Shown: piece after piece, positions 11,501 through 23,010 of the stretch
Layout: the number at the start of each line of letters is the position of its first letter
Numbering within the stretch: position 1 is the stretch's first letter
Origin: Fomitopsis serialis
Taxonomy: Eukaryota; Basidiomycota; Agaricomycetes; Polyporales; Fomitopsidaceae
Reading direction: 5' to 3'
Assembly (NCBI RefSeq): GCF_022376445.1
Contig: NW_025955000.1
Span: 1 to 64,000 of the forward strand
Length of the DNA stretch: 64,000 bases
Program-made: the position numbers and the translations under genes
Notes under the pieces: generated by a model
The model's input: the letters and a program-made list of their open reading frames with translations, nothing else
Told to the model about the DNA's origin: nothing
Database searches by the model: none

Positions 11501-12044
11501 GGTCGTCGTGCGCGTCGCGCTGGCGCGTTGCTGCGTATGACGCATCTGCCCTCACCTCTTGTGCCTGGTGTCTGGTACCTCCTGCAATCCTTCGCACCTG
11601 CTCGTCCCCGCGATAGACGAGCGGCCCTCCTTGTGATCTCCTGCGCGCACCGATGCAGCCTGGACGTTCGTCTGCTGGTCTTGCTGGGCCTTGTCTGCGC
11701 TCGTCGGACTTGCAGACACGCTGCACGCGCTGCGCGTCGGTGGTCCGCGGCGTTGGCGGGGCCTTGACAGGCGCGTCGACACGTCGAGCTCGCCGTCGCT
11801 CAGAGGGCGGGCGCGTGGTTGCTCGCCAGAGTCGATCCTCCCTTGTTGCTGGGCGGAGGGCGAAGAAAGAGGGAGGAGGTGTGGCAATCCTGTGATCGAC
11901 TCGTTTGGGCGCTGGCGGAGTTGCCTCTTTTGGCAGTTGCGGGCGCTGCGAGTACCCGCAGACTGTAGGGGTCGGTACGTGGGTTCAGGGAAACGCAAAG
12001 CACTAGATAGAGGTAGGTAGCTAAGAGAAGTACTTGTAAGGTAG
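11501..12044. other. No gene recognised
   Basis: This is the GC-rich 3' side of the TET/JBP-like gene that follows to the right. Near 12014-12056 a short direct repeat (GTAGCTAAGAGAAGTACT, twice) overlaps the end of that gene. No coding region is supported. Confidence 0.4.
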
Positions 12045-14938
12045 CTAAGAGAAGTACTCGTTAGAACCCCATCCGTTGCGATCACCCTCCCATTTTGCCA
12101 TTTCACGATCCGTATGTAGAACTATGGACGCCCTACGTCCTACGTAGTGCAGGTTGTAGTGTGTTATTCTGCAAGAGGGAAAAACGATGAAATCACCACC
12201 ACTAAAAGGAAAAACCAGACCAGGCTCATAGAGACACAGCTCTCCACCTTCAAAGTCACCGACAGCCAAAACAAGACATATTGTATCGTCCTTGCTGTCC
12301 CTGTGAGCGTTGGTGACGACGTTGAGGTTTATGACCAGGCCCAAGAAAGGGTGCACGGCAGAAGTGTTGTTGTCGGGAAGGGTAGAAGCCGTAGCTTCTA
12401 GGTGATGGTATTCGTTAGGCAACATGGCTCGAACCTATTGCTAGCTTACTTAGAGGATGGAGGACCGTGACGAAGGGCAAGCTCGTACCTTGGCATCCAC
12501 AAACGCGAAAACTTCGTCAAGTAAACACTTGATGTTGTTGTATATCCCTTGGTTCTCAACCATGTCCTTAGATGGGTACGGGAGCATCTGCCAGTGATTA
12601 GTGCGTTGCCCACCGGAGCGTTTCATCATGCGCGGAGGTACGTCTTGCGGCGCTGTATGACCCTGTAGATATTAGGTTAAATGTCTAGTAAGCAGAAATC
12701 AAGTATAGTGCTCACCTGAGTACAGTGCCTGTTGTACCAAGAAAAGTGCAGTGTTTGGAAAGTTACGTCCGCTGGGTCTGTGGAGGTAGTACGATGGATC
12801 AAGGGATCACTTTCGAAACTGGCGCTAAGGCGGGAGGCCAAGCTTTCCCTCATGTCCTGAGACATGGAGGTGCAAATGCCAGCTATGAGGTCCCCGTTCT
12901 CACCTCTGAGCATGAGCACGTCCCTGAAAAGTAGTTAGACAGACGTATTCAACCGCTGGAAGAGTGAATAATATTACGTACTCAACCTCGTGCAAAGGGA
13001 CCCTTACAAATGTGTTTGCTGAGGTCCTACGACCGTGTTGATACATCTTACTGAGCTAAATATAACAAGGTAAGGGTTAGTACAACGATTAGGAGCAATA
13101 TGAAAACTTACCTGATGCTCAAGCAAGCTGAGGTTAGCAGGGCTTATTGCAGCCGAAGCGCCGTTACGAGCTTGCTCAGTCCAAACGTCATTTTCAGCCC
13201 TATCTCTAGGGGCGGGGAAACGACAGTTGTCCAGTAGGTCCAGGGCGTAGGGAACGGACAGGTTAACGACGCGTACAGAGCCAGGAGAAAGAGGCTCAGG
13301 TAACGGTGTTTCAGGCAACGGGGTCAGAGGAGATTCCTCTCTCTGAGAGAGAGGCGGACTAGCTGCCGGAATACATACGTAACCCAGCAGGGGGCACAAC
13401 GTTTGCCAGACTTCGTGATTCCTGGGCGCTAGGGCGAAAGAGCTTCACTTTTGTTTAGAAAGAGTATAAGCTAAATGACAAGAAGTTACGTACTTGTAGG
13501 TGAGGCCTTCGAAGAAATGGTCAGAGGCGGCCACGTTGCTGCAGGGGGTTTCTGGCGATATGCCCATTTCCTGCAGGGCTGAGAGCTGGAAGAGCTGGCC
13601 AAAGCTCAAGGGATGGCACCGTGCTAGGGTTTCCACTACGGGTAGGATCTTCTTGACGTCTTTACTGGCGGCCCCTGAAAGTAAGCTTAGCCTTAGCTTT
13701 CAATATCTCTCATCTAAAAGGACGCTTACCTTGAGGCCAACGCAACAAGTTCCCAACATCTGTGGATAGCGTGGTATCGTTGCTGCCCAGCTGGGATCTT
13801 GCCCTCTGCAGCACCACCAGCAGCAAAACATATATGGTCCCTACGTAGGACGTAAGTCGTTAGCACGTTTCAAGATTCGAAACAGGCCGGCAGCAGGACG
13901 CCTACCTCCAGCCGCCACTCGAGCGTACTTGCTGCCTATTTTGTACCAGTCTTGGAACGTACGTAGCTGGGGAGAAGCCTCGTCCTTTCCCTCCACGTGT
14001 TGGCGCCAGAGGCTCGTCAGGTTGGTCTTACCCGACGAGTCGGCGTAGACCATACTTGCACAAAATCATTATCAGCTTTAGTTAAAGGTTTTAGAGCAAC
14101 ACCCACGTACCTCTGACACTTGTACACCAGGCGCATAAGCGAAATCACCACATCAAAGCCTGAGGCCGATAGCTTGTTAGAATCGTAGACGCACTTCAGG
14201 GCGTAGGCAGAGACGCTGTCAGGGGACAGCTGATCATTTTGGGAGGGCAGACTCAGAGCAGAGCCCTCAGTATATCGCTGCAGGTAGCGAGCGCACGCTG
14301 TGAGCCTAGGGTCTGTCAAGTTTGTCGCCAGCTTAGCGGTGAACCTGAAGGCCTCAGCGTTGGAAACAGGGGCGGGAAGGGCACTGGCTTCCCAGCGAGA
14401 GGGCACAAACTGGATGCCGTTACGAGGACACCGCCATAACATCGGTTCGCCAGGAGCCGCCCCAGTACCAGGACGAGCGGGAGGGTACGGTTCTGCCCGC
14501 TTGGCTCGTCGCCCCCGAGCGCTGCGAATGGGTCCTGCACAGCTACTGGAGCCGTCTTCCTCTACACGGAAAGAAATTGACGTAAGTAAAGCCTGCCCTT
14601 GGCCGCGTCGGACGCGTCGGACGCACCGTCATCCTCAAGGGCTCCCTCAGAGGCCTTGGCGCCCGCGCTCTCTCGCGGAGCCGACATACTCTCCGGCGGA
14701 GCAGATGTACCCTGCCCAGCGTCGAGCCACAGCTCGTTATCTGCAAAGGAAGCGGGGTCAGAGGATGGTACCCACCTAATTTAAGAGGTTTACCACAAGT
14801 TACGGAGGGGCCCAGTTCCCTCAGGCGTGCCAGCAAGGCCGCCAAGGGCGGGCTAAGGTCCGCTGTCCTTGATAGCAAAAGCTCCAGCTCGCTGCTCTCC
14901 TCCGGGGCCAAAAGTACGTTTCCTGAATATTCTCCCAT
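12045..14938 (-). CDS. TET/JBP-like 2-oxoglutarate/Fe(II) dioxygenase, copy A
   Basis: This is a predicted nuclear dioxygenase of the TET/JBP kind, a family that oxidises 5-methylcytosine or thymine in DNA using Fe(II), O2 and 2-oxoglutarate. The last exon carries the core: AHRDSKDD supplies the HxD iron ligands (codons near 12305-12297), GGELCLYEPG and GGDFIVFPS form the strands between, THYN gives the distal His, and GRRASIVLHTD the Arg expected to bind 2-oxoglutarate. All four residues are present. Upstream exons, starting at ATG 14938 (MGEYSGNVLLAPEES), encode about 600 residues without recognised domains, including a conserved block ending DNCRFPAPRDRAEND and FSWYNRHCTQ. Copy B at 47.3-50.3 kb matches exon by exon. 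It ends NEYFS with TAG at 12045. Introns are short and canonical. A general 2OG oxygenase with another substrate remains possible. Confidence 0.75.
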
Positions 14939-17049
14939 TATCGCGCGAACGGGTGAGACCAGAGCGAGGGAGGAAATGGCTGTCAGACGGGGGAGAGCTC
15001 AGGCGAACCTCCCTAAAAGGCGACGCGCGGGATCCCGCGTGATTACCTAATCTGCGAAACCTGCCCTGGTTTTTCGAACGTGGGCTCCCCAGGGCCCGCC
15101 GGCAGAAGCTTCCTGGCGTTCAGAAATATAGGTATACAGATATGCTACTCTAGTTTGTATAGTGACGATCCCACCAGGGTGGTGGAACGTGCCCCTTTGC
15201 CTGCGGGTCGCCGGCACGCTCGCCCTCTCCCTCTCCTGCTCTCTACACGCTCAGGCGCGAAGTCGGCCTGTGGTGCTGGATCCAATGCTGGCCGCCATAC
15301 ACCTATTGTGAGGCGACCAGCCACGCCCCGTCAACAGTTGAGTTGAGCTGGCCTTTCGACATCTAACAATACGTCCTGGCGCGGCGCATGTACCCGTCGA
15401 TAATGTGGCTGACGATTTTGGGAGGAGGGTCGGTCAGCACCAGACAAGGGAGGAGAGGAGGCGGAAGAGCTGGCGTGGTAACGTATGGCGTACGTAGAAC
15501 GCACCATTGTGCGCAACGTACGCTGCCGCGGGCGTTAGACTCTGCGCGCCGGACACTTCCCCCGTCCCACTAGCGACGGCGCCCTGTATCTCACATCAAT
15601 GACAGCGACCTCAGCCCGACGGACACGAGACGCACCTGCCCGTACCTCGACACCAACACACTCTTTCCCCATCTCCGCGCTCCAACAGCCGGCCACGCTG
15701 ACTTGGCCACGATGTGCTCGTTCCTGACGAGGGTGACGCTGCGTCATTCGGGAGTGCTTACGACGGGCGCGACGCTGCGAGAGTCTGCTCTGCGTCTGCA
15801 GTGGAAATCTACCAGTGCCTTAGACTTTAACCCAACGCCTCGCAAACAGTCGCAGCGACGCCATAGGAATGAGACGCACCTACTCAACACGCGCATGGAG
15901 ATCCTCACACCAGTCCGCCATCTCGGGAAGCGAAGGAGGCGGGGCGGCGGGGCCATGTGGCGAGACCGGGCGAATAAAGCAGCATCTAGTATGGGCGAGC
16001 TTGAAAAGGTCACGCTGTTAGTGCTACCGCCCTCACACGGTGAGACACGGAACATACTACCGTCTAGCACCTTCCTCCTGTTGTCATCTGTGATCATCAG
16101 CTGGTGCGCTGGCTCAAAGCCTGTGTAGGTGTCGAGTCAGGTGAGCACGAAGGGCTCCGGTTATATGCCCTGATGACGTGCCGGTCGTAGGGTAGCGTCA
16201 AGGGGTCGTCCTGTAGTCGTGCGCGCGCCGAGCCGCTCCTTCGTCACTCTCGTTGGCACGTTCTCCACAGACAGGGTCGGGTTGGGGGAGGGAGAGGACG
16301 AGGACGAAGGGGTGGGCAGGGTTGGAAGGCGAGAGGCCGGGTCGCCGGCGTCTGGGGAGAGTGGGTGGATGGGTTGAGACCTATTGCCAGCGACAGTCAC
16401 CCGTTTACTGTCGTCTAGGCCTATGAACTAAGAACCGCCTGGCCAAAGTAACTAGACTTACCTACGCTGATTTTGCACAAGCTTAGGCATAGCGCCGCAG
16501 ATTTGGCTGCGGGGTCCGCTGCAGCGCTGGTTTTCCGACGTGGATGTGGGTCTTGAACGCGACTCAATGGCACGATTGACCGCGCTGCGAGAGTGTGCGG
16601 TGAGCTACGCAGGCAGGAAAATTGGGCAGTGACTTACCCGGCGGTCTTGCCCTCGTCCCCGCTCACAGATACTGTACGGGCCATTTGCGTTAGTATTCTC
16701 CTAGCGCGACGACGCTACAAGCTGAGAATGCCGATTTCTTGTCCAGTACGGCAGGCGCAGAGTAGGAGTGTGCCAAGTGCCCGTACGCACGCGGCTCAAC
16801 CCCGGTCGACTTCCCAATCGGCAATGGCAACCGCCCGGGGGATGCGAGCTTGAGCAGGATCGACGTGGAGTGCTTGCACTCACAGGCAATGGCGAAGGCA
16901 CCAGATGAACGGGGAGGTGCAGGTACCAGGCAGAGTACTTCGCGCCGCGACAAAATATGCGTGGGGAGTAAGCCCCACGGCCAGAGGCTCGGAATGGAGA
17001 GAGGAAGAGGGCGCGTATCAGGCTCTGGAGTCGCTCGCCGTGGTGGGCG
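14939..17049. other. 2.1 kb without a recognised gene
   Basis: This is the upstream region of the TET/JBP-like gene and the 3' side of the kinase gene. Many short ORFs exist but none shows a family signature. The one distinctive item is a hairpin-bearing motif at 15014-15066 that recurs at 32716-32776. Confidence 0.4.
15014..15066 (+). repeat. Hairpin-bearing repeat motif, copy 1
   Basis: The segment has CTAAAAGGCGACGCGCG, the palindrome CGCGGGATCCCGCG, a second small inverted repeat GATTACCTAATC, and then TGCGAAACCTGCC. A closely similar stretch lies at 32716-32776. It is about 80-130 bases upstream of the TET/JBP-like copy A start codon. Confidence 0.6.
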
Positions 17050-18577
17050 TCAGGCTGCAGTCGACAAAGAAATCAGAACCGGTCGTGTCGGGGGAGTTTT
17101 GTGACGAGAAGGGCACTCCAGATGTAGGAGAGGCCGTTGATGGTGGTCGTCTCGCCAGACATGGACTCCAGCTCGCCTAGGCCGAGGGTGGGAGACTCCG
17201 CTCTGAGAGCAGACGTAGTTCTCGCCCCCGATCGTTGGGTAGGTGTAGGTCGACTTGGCGTCCACATCCGCGCAGCCGGTGATGGGAGTCTCGATGTCCA
17301 TCGCCTGCGCCGACATGAGGGAGGACGTCTTGTCGGGGACGACAGCGGAGAGGTACGGCGAGTACATCCCGTACGCTTCCATCTGCGCCTCCAGAGCGGT
17401 GTGCATCGACGACGAGCGCGCGGAGATCATCATGACGCTGTCGTCGTAGTACGTCGGCCGACCGTTGTTCATGTCGACGTTCAAGCGCAGGGCAGGACGC
17501 CTGTTCGCGGGCTGGTTCCACCCGGCGCTTTCCGGACCCGGCGTCCTCGGGAGCGACGGTATTGACGGCGACGAAGAGACGACGGAGTACGTCGAGGGGT
17601 TGCTCGGCGTGTTGAGCGCGTCGAAGAGCTTGCTCTGGGCGAAGAGCGGCGACACCGGGGATGGCGACATCGAGCGGCTGTACGAATCGTGGCGCGCGCG
17701 AAGAGACTCGTCCGCCCAGGACGATCGGGTCTCGGATTGCGTCGCGAATACCATCTCGGAGTCGGAGTCGTTCCAGGACGACACGAGCGCCTCGTCGTGC
17801 GGCCTCTGCTGTGGCTCGGGCTCGATCGCCTCCTCCTCCTCTTCCTCGGACTCGCTCTCGGACTCTGCCCGGATACCCGCCTCCCAAGGACACCGCGCCA
17901 TGCTATCCTCGAACAAGACGTCGGGAGAGTAGAAGTTCTCGACGCCCTTGATCGCACTGCGCATCTCGCGCAGCGTGATACGCCTGCGCCAGTCGACCTC
18001 GAGCGTTCGCACCAGGAGCATGTTGACCTCCTCTGAAATCGGGAGCACGGTGGGGAGGAAGTGAAGGGGGTCGCGGAGGTAAGCCTGGAACGTGCAGTCG
18101 TCGGCTGCGGCCGACTTCCACGGATTCCGACCGGTGATGAGGTTGAGCAGAATGATACCGAGCGACCAGATGTCGTTGAAGAGAGGAGAGTACGTCCTCG
18201 TAGGTGCGAAGACGCCGCCCTGACATTCTGGAGGCTGTTCAGTATCAACACCAGGAAGCGCGATGCACCGTACACACCTGGGCTCATGTGGTAAACACTA
18301 CCGGTGCGGAACTCGGTACTAACCGTCTCCGTCGTGGCAAGTCCGAAGTCTGTGATGGCGAGGCGCATGCCACCATCAAAACAGAGCACGTTCTCCGGCT
18401 TCAAGTCGCGGTGATAAATATGCAGGGAATGGCAGTACTCGACTGCGTCAAGCAGCTGCAGGAATACTTCCTTAATGAGCTCGTTATTGCCCAGATGACG
18501 ACGATGGTGAAGGATTTGCGAGAACAGGTCGCCGTCCTCGCAATAGTCCATAACAATATAGGTGTACTCTGGGTCTC
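17050..18577 (-). CDS. Ser/Thr protein kinase, Ran1/KSP1-like (5' end unresolved)
   Basis: The catalytic domain is clear: DPEYTYIVMDYCEDGDLF (hinge), HRDLKPENVL (catalytic loop), ITDFGLATTE (DFG), then after a 50-nt intron an APE-loop equivalent SPECQGGVFAPTRTYSPLFNDIWSLGIILLNLITGRNPW. The SPECQ motif after the activation loop is characteristic of fungal Ran1/KSP1/SKS1 kinases, which act in nutrient and cell-cycle signalling. A C-terminal tail of about 250 residues is acidic and Ser-rich. The ATP-binding lobe should lie upstream; a coding-like block near 18670-18700 (LAQLARRHPP) may be its last part, but a clean exon chain to an ATG was not found. The last 30 codons are ambiguous: the overlapping frame (SPTLGLGELESMSGETTTI) also looks protein-like, so a small splice or frameshift near 17200 is possible. 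Confidence 0.75.
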
Positions 18578-18929
18578 GATGACCATCTGCTGAGCCGAGA
18601 TGAGGTGGAACATCGTGTTAGTGTTGCACGTCCATCCGCATCTCGTAGAGCATTGCCAGGAGTACATGGGAGGGTGTCTTCGTGCAAGCTGAGCGAGTCG
18701 AATATGCGGTACGAGTACGAGTTCGTTGACGTCAACATGAGGTCGAGGTCGAGGTCGAGCGGTCTTGCTGCCCGTAGTCGACGCAAGAGCGACCTTTGCC
18801 GCGCCCGAGTTGCATGTAGAGTGACTGCGCTCGCGTTGTCGGGCTCTGTGCACCGCACTTGGTTGAACAACAGAAGCATGAGGCGACGAGAATAGAGTGT
18901 CCGTTCAGGACATATGAACACACCTTGGT

Positions 18930-19160
18930 CTGCTAATCTCCTCTCCGCTTGCCCATTTCTCCGCTCGCTCGCCCTCGCGCCCGCCCGTTCCGACCATCCA
19001 CTCGTCCTCTCCTTCGCCCTCATTCACACCTTCGCCCTCATTCATTCCTTCGCCCTCGCCTACACCCTCGCCCGTGCTCTACTCGCCGGCTATGTTTGCA
19101 CACAGGGCATTCGCCCTGTGTACTCGTCGTCGCTGTGTGAGTCGCTTTACCGTACCCCGC
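18930..19160. repeat. Low-complexity array 3 with hairpin copy 4
   Basis: CGCTCGCCCTCGCGCCCG and CTCATTCACACCTTCGCC units are repeated in a degenerate array. It ends in the conserved hairpin element at 19100-19121. Confidence 0.6.
19100..19121 (+). repeat. Conserved hairpin element, copy 4
   Basis: The perfect 9-bp stem ACACAGGGC / GCCCTGTGT has loop ATTC. Compared with copy 1, two stem pairs are different but still complementary. Confidence 0.7.
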
Positions 19161-19384
19161 CTTGTGCATCACTGCTAACTCGAGTCGTCCTCTCGCGCCA
19201 TTCTCCGCTTACCCACTGCCGTCCTTGATTGCCCTTGCCTGTCCTTACACGCGAACGGTCCGCTCGTTGATCGTGTTTGCATCTGTGCTCGCTGTTACCA
19301 GTGCGCCTGCACCTGCACTCTTCTCGGCTGCTCTTCGCTCGCGCACCCGCCGTCGGTTCGCCGGCTACGCTCATCGTCAGTCAG

Positions 19385-19626
19385 CTAGCGGGCCTCGGAA
19401 CCTGTCTGATCCTCTGCAGAGAGGCCAGCGCGCCGCCCATGCTTGTCGATCTCCTTGCCATCCAGCGTCTTGGTCACGTAGGGGAACCTTGGGTAGTTCG
19501 GAGCCGTATCCGCGAAGGTCTCTATTACACAGAGGCGCATGGCTAGATCAGAAACGGTCCGTACAATATCAAGGTTGGAATGACGCACTTCGATCGATGA
19601 TTCGAGACCTGACCGGAAGGTAACTT
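19385..19626 (-). other. Coding-like fragment, unrecognised
   Basis: The minus strand carries a protein-like block VTFRSGLESSIEVRHSNLDIVRTVSDLAMRLC followed by DTAPNYPRFPYVTKTLDGKEIDKHG. It is preceded by an acceptor-like sequence (ending GACAAG near 19627). No family is recognised. It may belong with the block at 19750-20060 as scattered pieces of one decayed gene. Confidence 0.35.
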
Positions 19627-19749
19627 GTCAAAGCCTGTAATCCATCGAAAGAGAGAAGTACTCACACTATGCTTTACATACGATTGGGTGTGCCATCTGG
19701 ACGCGATACCCTGGCAGAAGAGGTGATGTGCGCCTCCTGCGACGTTCGC

Positions 19750-20060
19750 CTACTTTTTCCCGCGAGCAATCAACCGCGCCTTCAAGCCGTCGGCGAGGCC
19801 CGGTCCCGCGTAGTACTCAATATGAAACACGGGCAGCTCCGAAATCTTCTTCGTCCTGGTGAACGTCGGGATGTCCAAGACGACCCCAATGCCGGAATAT
19901 CCGAAGCCGGACGGTGCGTCCCGCCGCCGCGCATCACTCGCCTCGACGAGCCGCCAGATGTACTGCCTGTTCTGCGCGCCGTCCTGCCGACCGACGATCA
20001 GTCCCGTGGGGTCGCCACGTTCGCCTGGCGCACCTTCGCACCTTCACCCGCGCTGGCCCG
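19750..20060 (-). other. Coding-like C-terminal fragment, unrecognised
   Basis: An uninterrupted minus-strand frame gives GLIVGRQDGAQNRQYIWRLVEASD, then SGIGVVLDIPTFTRTKKISELP and HIEYYAGPGLADGLKARLIARGKK before a stop at 19750. It looks like the C-terminus of a real, conserved protein, with a stop just upstream in the same frame near 20060 implying a missing exon border. No function is assigned. Confidence 0.4.
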
Positions 20061-20090
20061 CGGTGAGAGGCTCGGCACCTTGAACTCCGC

Positions 20091-20990
20091 CTACCTGCCT
20101 ACCGCAGTGCCCGCCTTCGGTACGGCGGGGGCGGACATGGCTTTGGGCAGGCGTGTCGTCCTCTCGCGCGCGCAGCGCAGTGCCTCCCTTTGTCCGTCAT
20201 CGCCGCGGGTCGAGACTGCTTGTCGCGCGTCCCGCTTGCGCGGCGGTCGTGATCCGGGGTCGTCTAGACGCGGGCGCGAGAGGACGGGCGCGGGTGGCGG
20301 GTCAGGGAGGATGCAAGCGACGAGGAGGTGGGAGGGTTGAGGGTTGAGAGAGGGTTGAGGGTTGAGAGAGGGTTGAGGGTTGAGGGGGGCTGTCGAAGAC
20401 GTCGGACGAGGTAGATTTGAGCTGGGCGTAGACGAGGATGTCTTCTTGCCTGGAAGCCGCGTTTGCGAGCGTATGAGTACTAGTTGGCAAGGAGGGGAGC
20501 TGGACCAGTGCTTACCACTGCCGCTGAGGCTGATGCGTACCCCGTGGTCACTGCGCCCGGTGGGAGATGTGAAAGGCTCGAGATAGAATAGAGGGCGTGG
20601 TCGAAAGCGCACGGGCGAGATGGCACGCGGGCGAGACGGAGGGCAGACAGCAGGGTTACGGAATGAAGAGCGCGAGCGAGACGGAGTGCGAGAGGGAAGG
20701 CGGGCGGGACTGCGAGAGGGAAGGCGGGCGGGACTGCGAGATGCCGGGCGTGCGAGACGGCGGAGGTGTGCAATGAGGATAGCGTGACAGCGCGCAAGCG
20801 AGACGGCGGGCGAGATGAACAGCGGCTGACCAAAACAGCAGGCGAAGGCTGGGCGAGTAGGTGGGAGAGTGGGGGGGACGAATGAGCAAGCAGGTAACTG
20901 ACCGAGCGGGTGACCAAGTTGAACAAGCGGGCGAGTAGGTGGGCGAGGGAGCACATGCACAGGCGAGACAGCGCAGGCGAGACAGCCAAG
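20091..20990. repeat. Low-complexity region with an 18-bp minisatellite
   Basis: From 20329 to 20390 the unit GGGTTGAGGGTTGAGAGA is repeated about three times. To its right (20600-20960) the sequence is a degenerate array of GCGAGACGGCGGGCGAG type. The long minus-strand ORF over this stretch is Pro/Arg/Ser-rich and compositional. Confidence 0.6.
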
Positions 20991-21047
20991 ACGACGATAC
21001 GAGAGGAGTGAGCGTATGAAATGGGCTGGAAGCAACCAGCCTGCGAA

Positions 21048-21400
21048 CAACCAGAAACCGGCTTTCGGCGAGAGCTCTCCGGGTCGTCCCTTCAGCCGCG
21101 CCAGCTGTGAGTCCTCGACTCAGAGTCAGACAAGTCCGCATTAGTCACAGTATGTACAATGTTAAGCAAGGCTCACGGGTTCTCCTTCCGCTCCCACTTC
21201 AGATTCTCCTGCCACGCCTGCTCGTTCAGGAAGGCATGTATCTGCGCCATCGTCTCGACGTGCTCCTTCGGGGTCTCCCACCCCTTCGGTACCACGGTAC
21301 CAGGGCACCAGTGCGTTATAACACTGCTGCGGTGAGGCATGTTCCCAGCGCGAGGACTCGTCGCGCCGAATAATCGACGTCGAGCAGTCTGTCGGAAGCG
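21048..21400 (-). pseudogene. Cytochrome c heme lyase fragment
   Basis: Minus-strand blocks in order are WEHASPQQCYNALV, then KGWETPKEHVETMAQIHAFLNEQAWQENLKWE, a short intron (donor GTGAGC), then LARLKGRPGELSPKAGFWLF. These are hallmark C-terminal motifs of holocytochrome c synthase, the inner-membrane-space enzyme that attaches heme to cytochrome c. Between NALV and KGWETP the frame is broken by a small insertion containing two GGTACC sites. The N-terminal part of the enzyme was not found. It is a decayed fragment. Confidence 0.7.
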
Positions 21401-22580
21401 CTATCCTCCGGTGCGTTGCGGAGGTTTGCGACAGGGTGGGCATCTAATTGAGCGGGTTAAGGGCGGCGGCGGTTTCGTGGCTGATCGGACATTGTGCGGG
21501 CGCAGAGGACGAGGAGGCAGCGGCGCAAGCGGATGGCCGGGCAGGTCGGCGAGCGAGTGGGCAGATGAGTGAGCAGACAATGTAGGCTCGTTCAAGTTTA
21601 TATCTGCCTGACGCGTCGTCCGTTATGCATGGAGGAGTCGCGATACTTCGCAGCCGGCTTGACATGACGGCGGACCTTCAGCGCTTCAGCGTCGAGTGGT
21701 GTTGCTGGGGCAAGGGAGATGGAATGGCCGATGTGAGGTCCCGGACCGGGACGTGGACGTGTTCGAGAGCGGAAACGGCAGCCGGTGGTCGCGTCCAGAC
21801 AACCTGAGCGCGCGCGGGGTCCTGCGTTAGCCTCCGGCGACGCTGTGGTGCATCGGTGCAGCTCGCCGGCGCCCCGTCTCTTGAGGACGAGGCCGTCTGC
21901 GTGTCCTGGAGATCCACGGCAGGCAGTTGATGGCAAGACGGTGTGATCGATGGAGGAGAGGAAGCAGAGGGCGGCGGACACGATGGAAGGGCCTTAGAGT
22001 AGACCAAAAGGAGACTCTCGTATCCTCCTCCTCCTCCGTACAACTCTCGTAAGACTTGGAGGCTGGAGCAACGAGAACAGCGGTTGTGGCTGCAATCGGC
22101 ATTCGCCGAGTTGAGCGCTTCGCACTGCCCTCGCACACCTGTCTATAGCCTCTCACCTTCACGCCTCCCCGCCTGTCTTGCTTCTATTCCCGATTCACCT
22201 GTCTGCTTTGTCGCTCCGATGTCAGCTTTCTTGCGTGTCCGCTCAATCGTCCTCCTGACCGCCTGCGCATATAATGTCCAACTGCCTGCTGCCGTCTGCC
22301 AGCCGATTTCGAGTCGCCGGACATCAAGATGCTCGCGTCGGTCGAGACGACTGCGTGAACCACAAGGAACGCAGTGGGAAGACGACGAGAGGAGAACGCA
22401 ATCGGAAAGGAGTGTGTGAAATGTGCAGTTTGAGTGGACAGAACCAGCATGAACGCTTGAAATTCGAAGGTACGCCCCGCTACTCGCACCTCACTCGCCA
22501 TCGCGGCCGCCCTTGCCAGTGCCCGCGTCAGCAGGCGATTGATGAAATAGGAATCCGTCATGTAGGCAACATCGTCCCCG
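21401..22580. other. No gene recognised
   Basis: ORFs occur on both strands but none shows a recognisable motif or a splice-consistent chain. Considering the gene fragments on both sides, it may hold unrecognised pseudogene pieces. Confidence 0.35.
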
Positions 22581-22582
22581 GA

Positions 22583-23010
22583 CAAGCAGGTCCACCTTGA
22601 GCAGCTCCGCGCGGACATGCGCCGCCTCAAGGCTGAGCGCGGACTCAAGTCACTCGACTGTGTCGTCATCTTCTGGACCTCAAACATGAAGCGCTATACA
22701 GCAACATCAAGCCCGGCGTGAACGACACCGCCGACGCGCTCTTCGCGGCCATCAAGGCGTCGCACTTTGAGGTGTCGCCTTCCATGCTCTTCGCCATCGC
22801 CTACATCCGCGAGGGCGAGCCCTTCGTGCTTCGTGAACGGTGCGCCCCAGAACACGTTCGTTTCGGGTGTCATCGAGCTCACGGAGCGCTATAAGGTGTC
22901 CATTGACGGCAGCGATCTCAAGTCGGGCCAGACAAAGCTTAAATCCATCTTAGCTGAGTTCCTTCGTCAAAACGGGCATCAAGCCGCTCTCCATTGCATC
23001 CTATAACCTC
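22583..23010 (+). pseudogene. Inositol-3-phosphate synthase fragment
   Basis: Blocks spread over several frames read [79 protein letters not shown] and [14 protein letters not shown]. These are diagnostic of myo-inositol-1-phosphate synthase (INO1 family), the NAD-dependent enzyme that makes inositol 3-phosphate from glucose 6-phosphate. At least three frameshifts separate the blocks and the sequence is cut after SYNLS. An open frame continues to 23213 (AAAAARRLAQAKEEEKLQNSL...) that does not belong to this enzyme, so the fragment appears joined to another sequence. Confidence 0.75.

Noticed and set aside
9245..11767. Long overlapping ORFs (180-280 codons) on both strands in the GC-rich arrays
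   Set aside because: The frames are open only because the DNA is stop-poor CCG/CTG/GCC repeats; products are Pro/Arg/Ala/Ser strings without motifs, and both strands are open at once.
20091..21050. 319-codon minus-strand ORF
   Set aside because: Composition follows the GCGAGACGG array and the 18-bp minisatellite; no domain or splice context.
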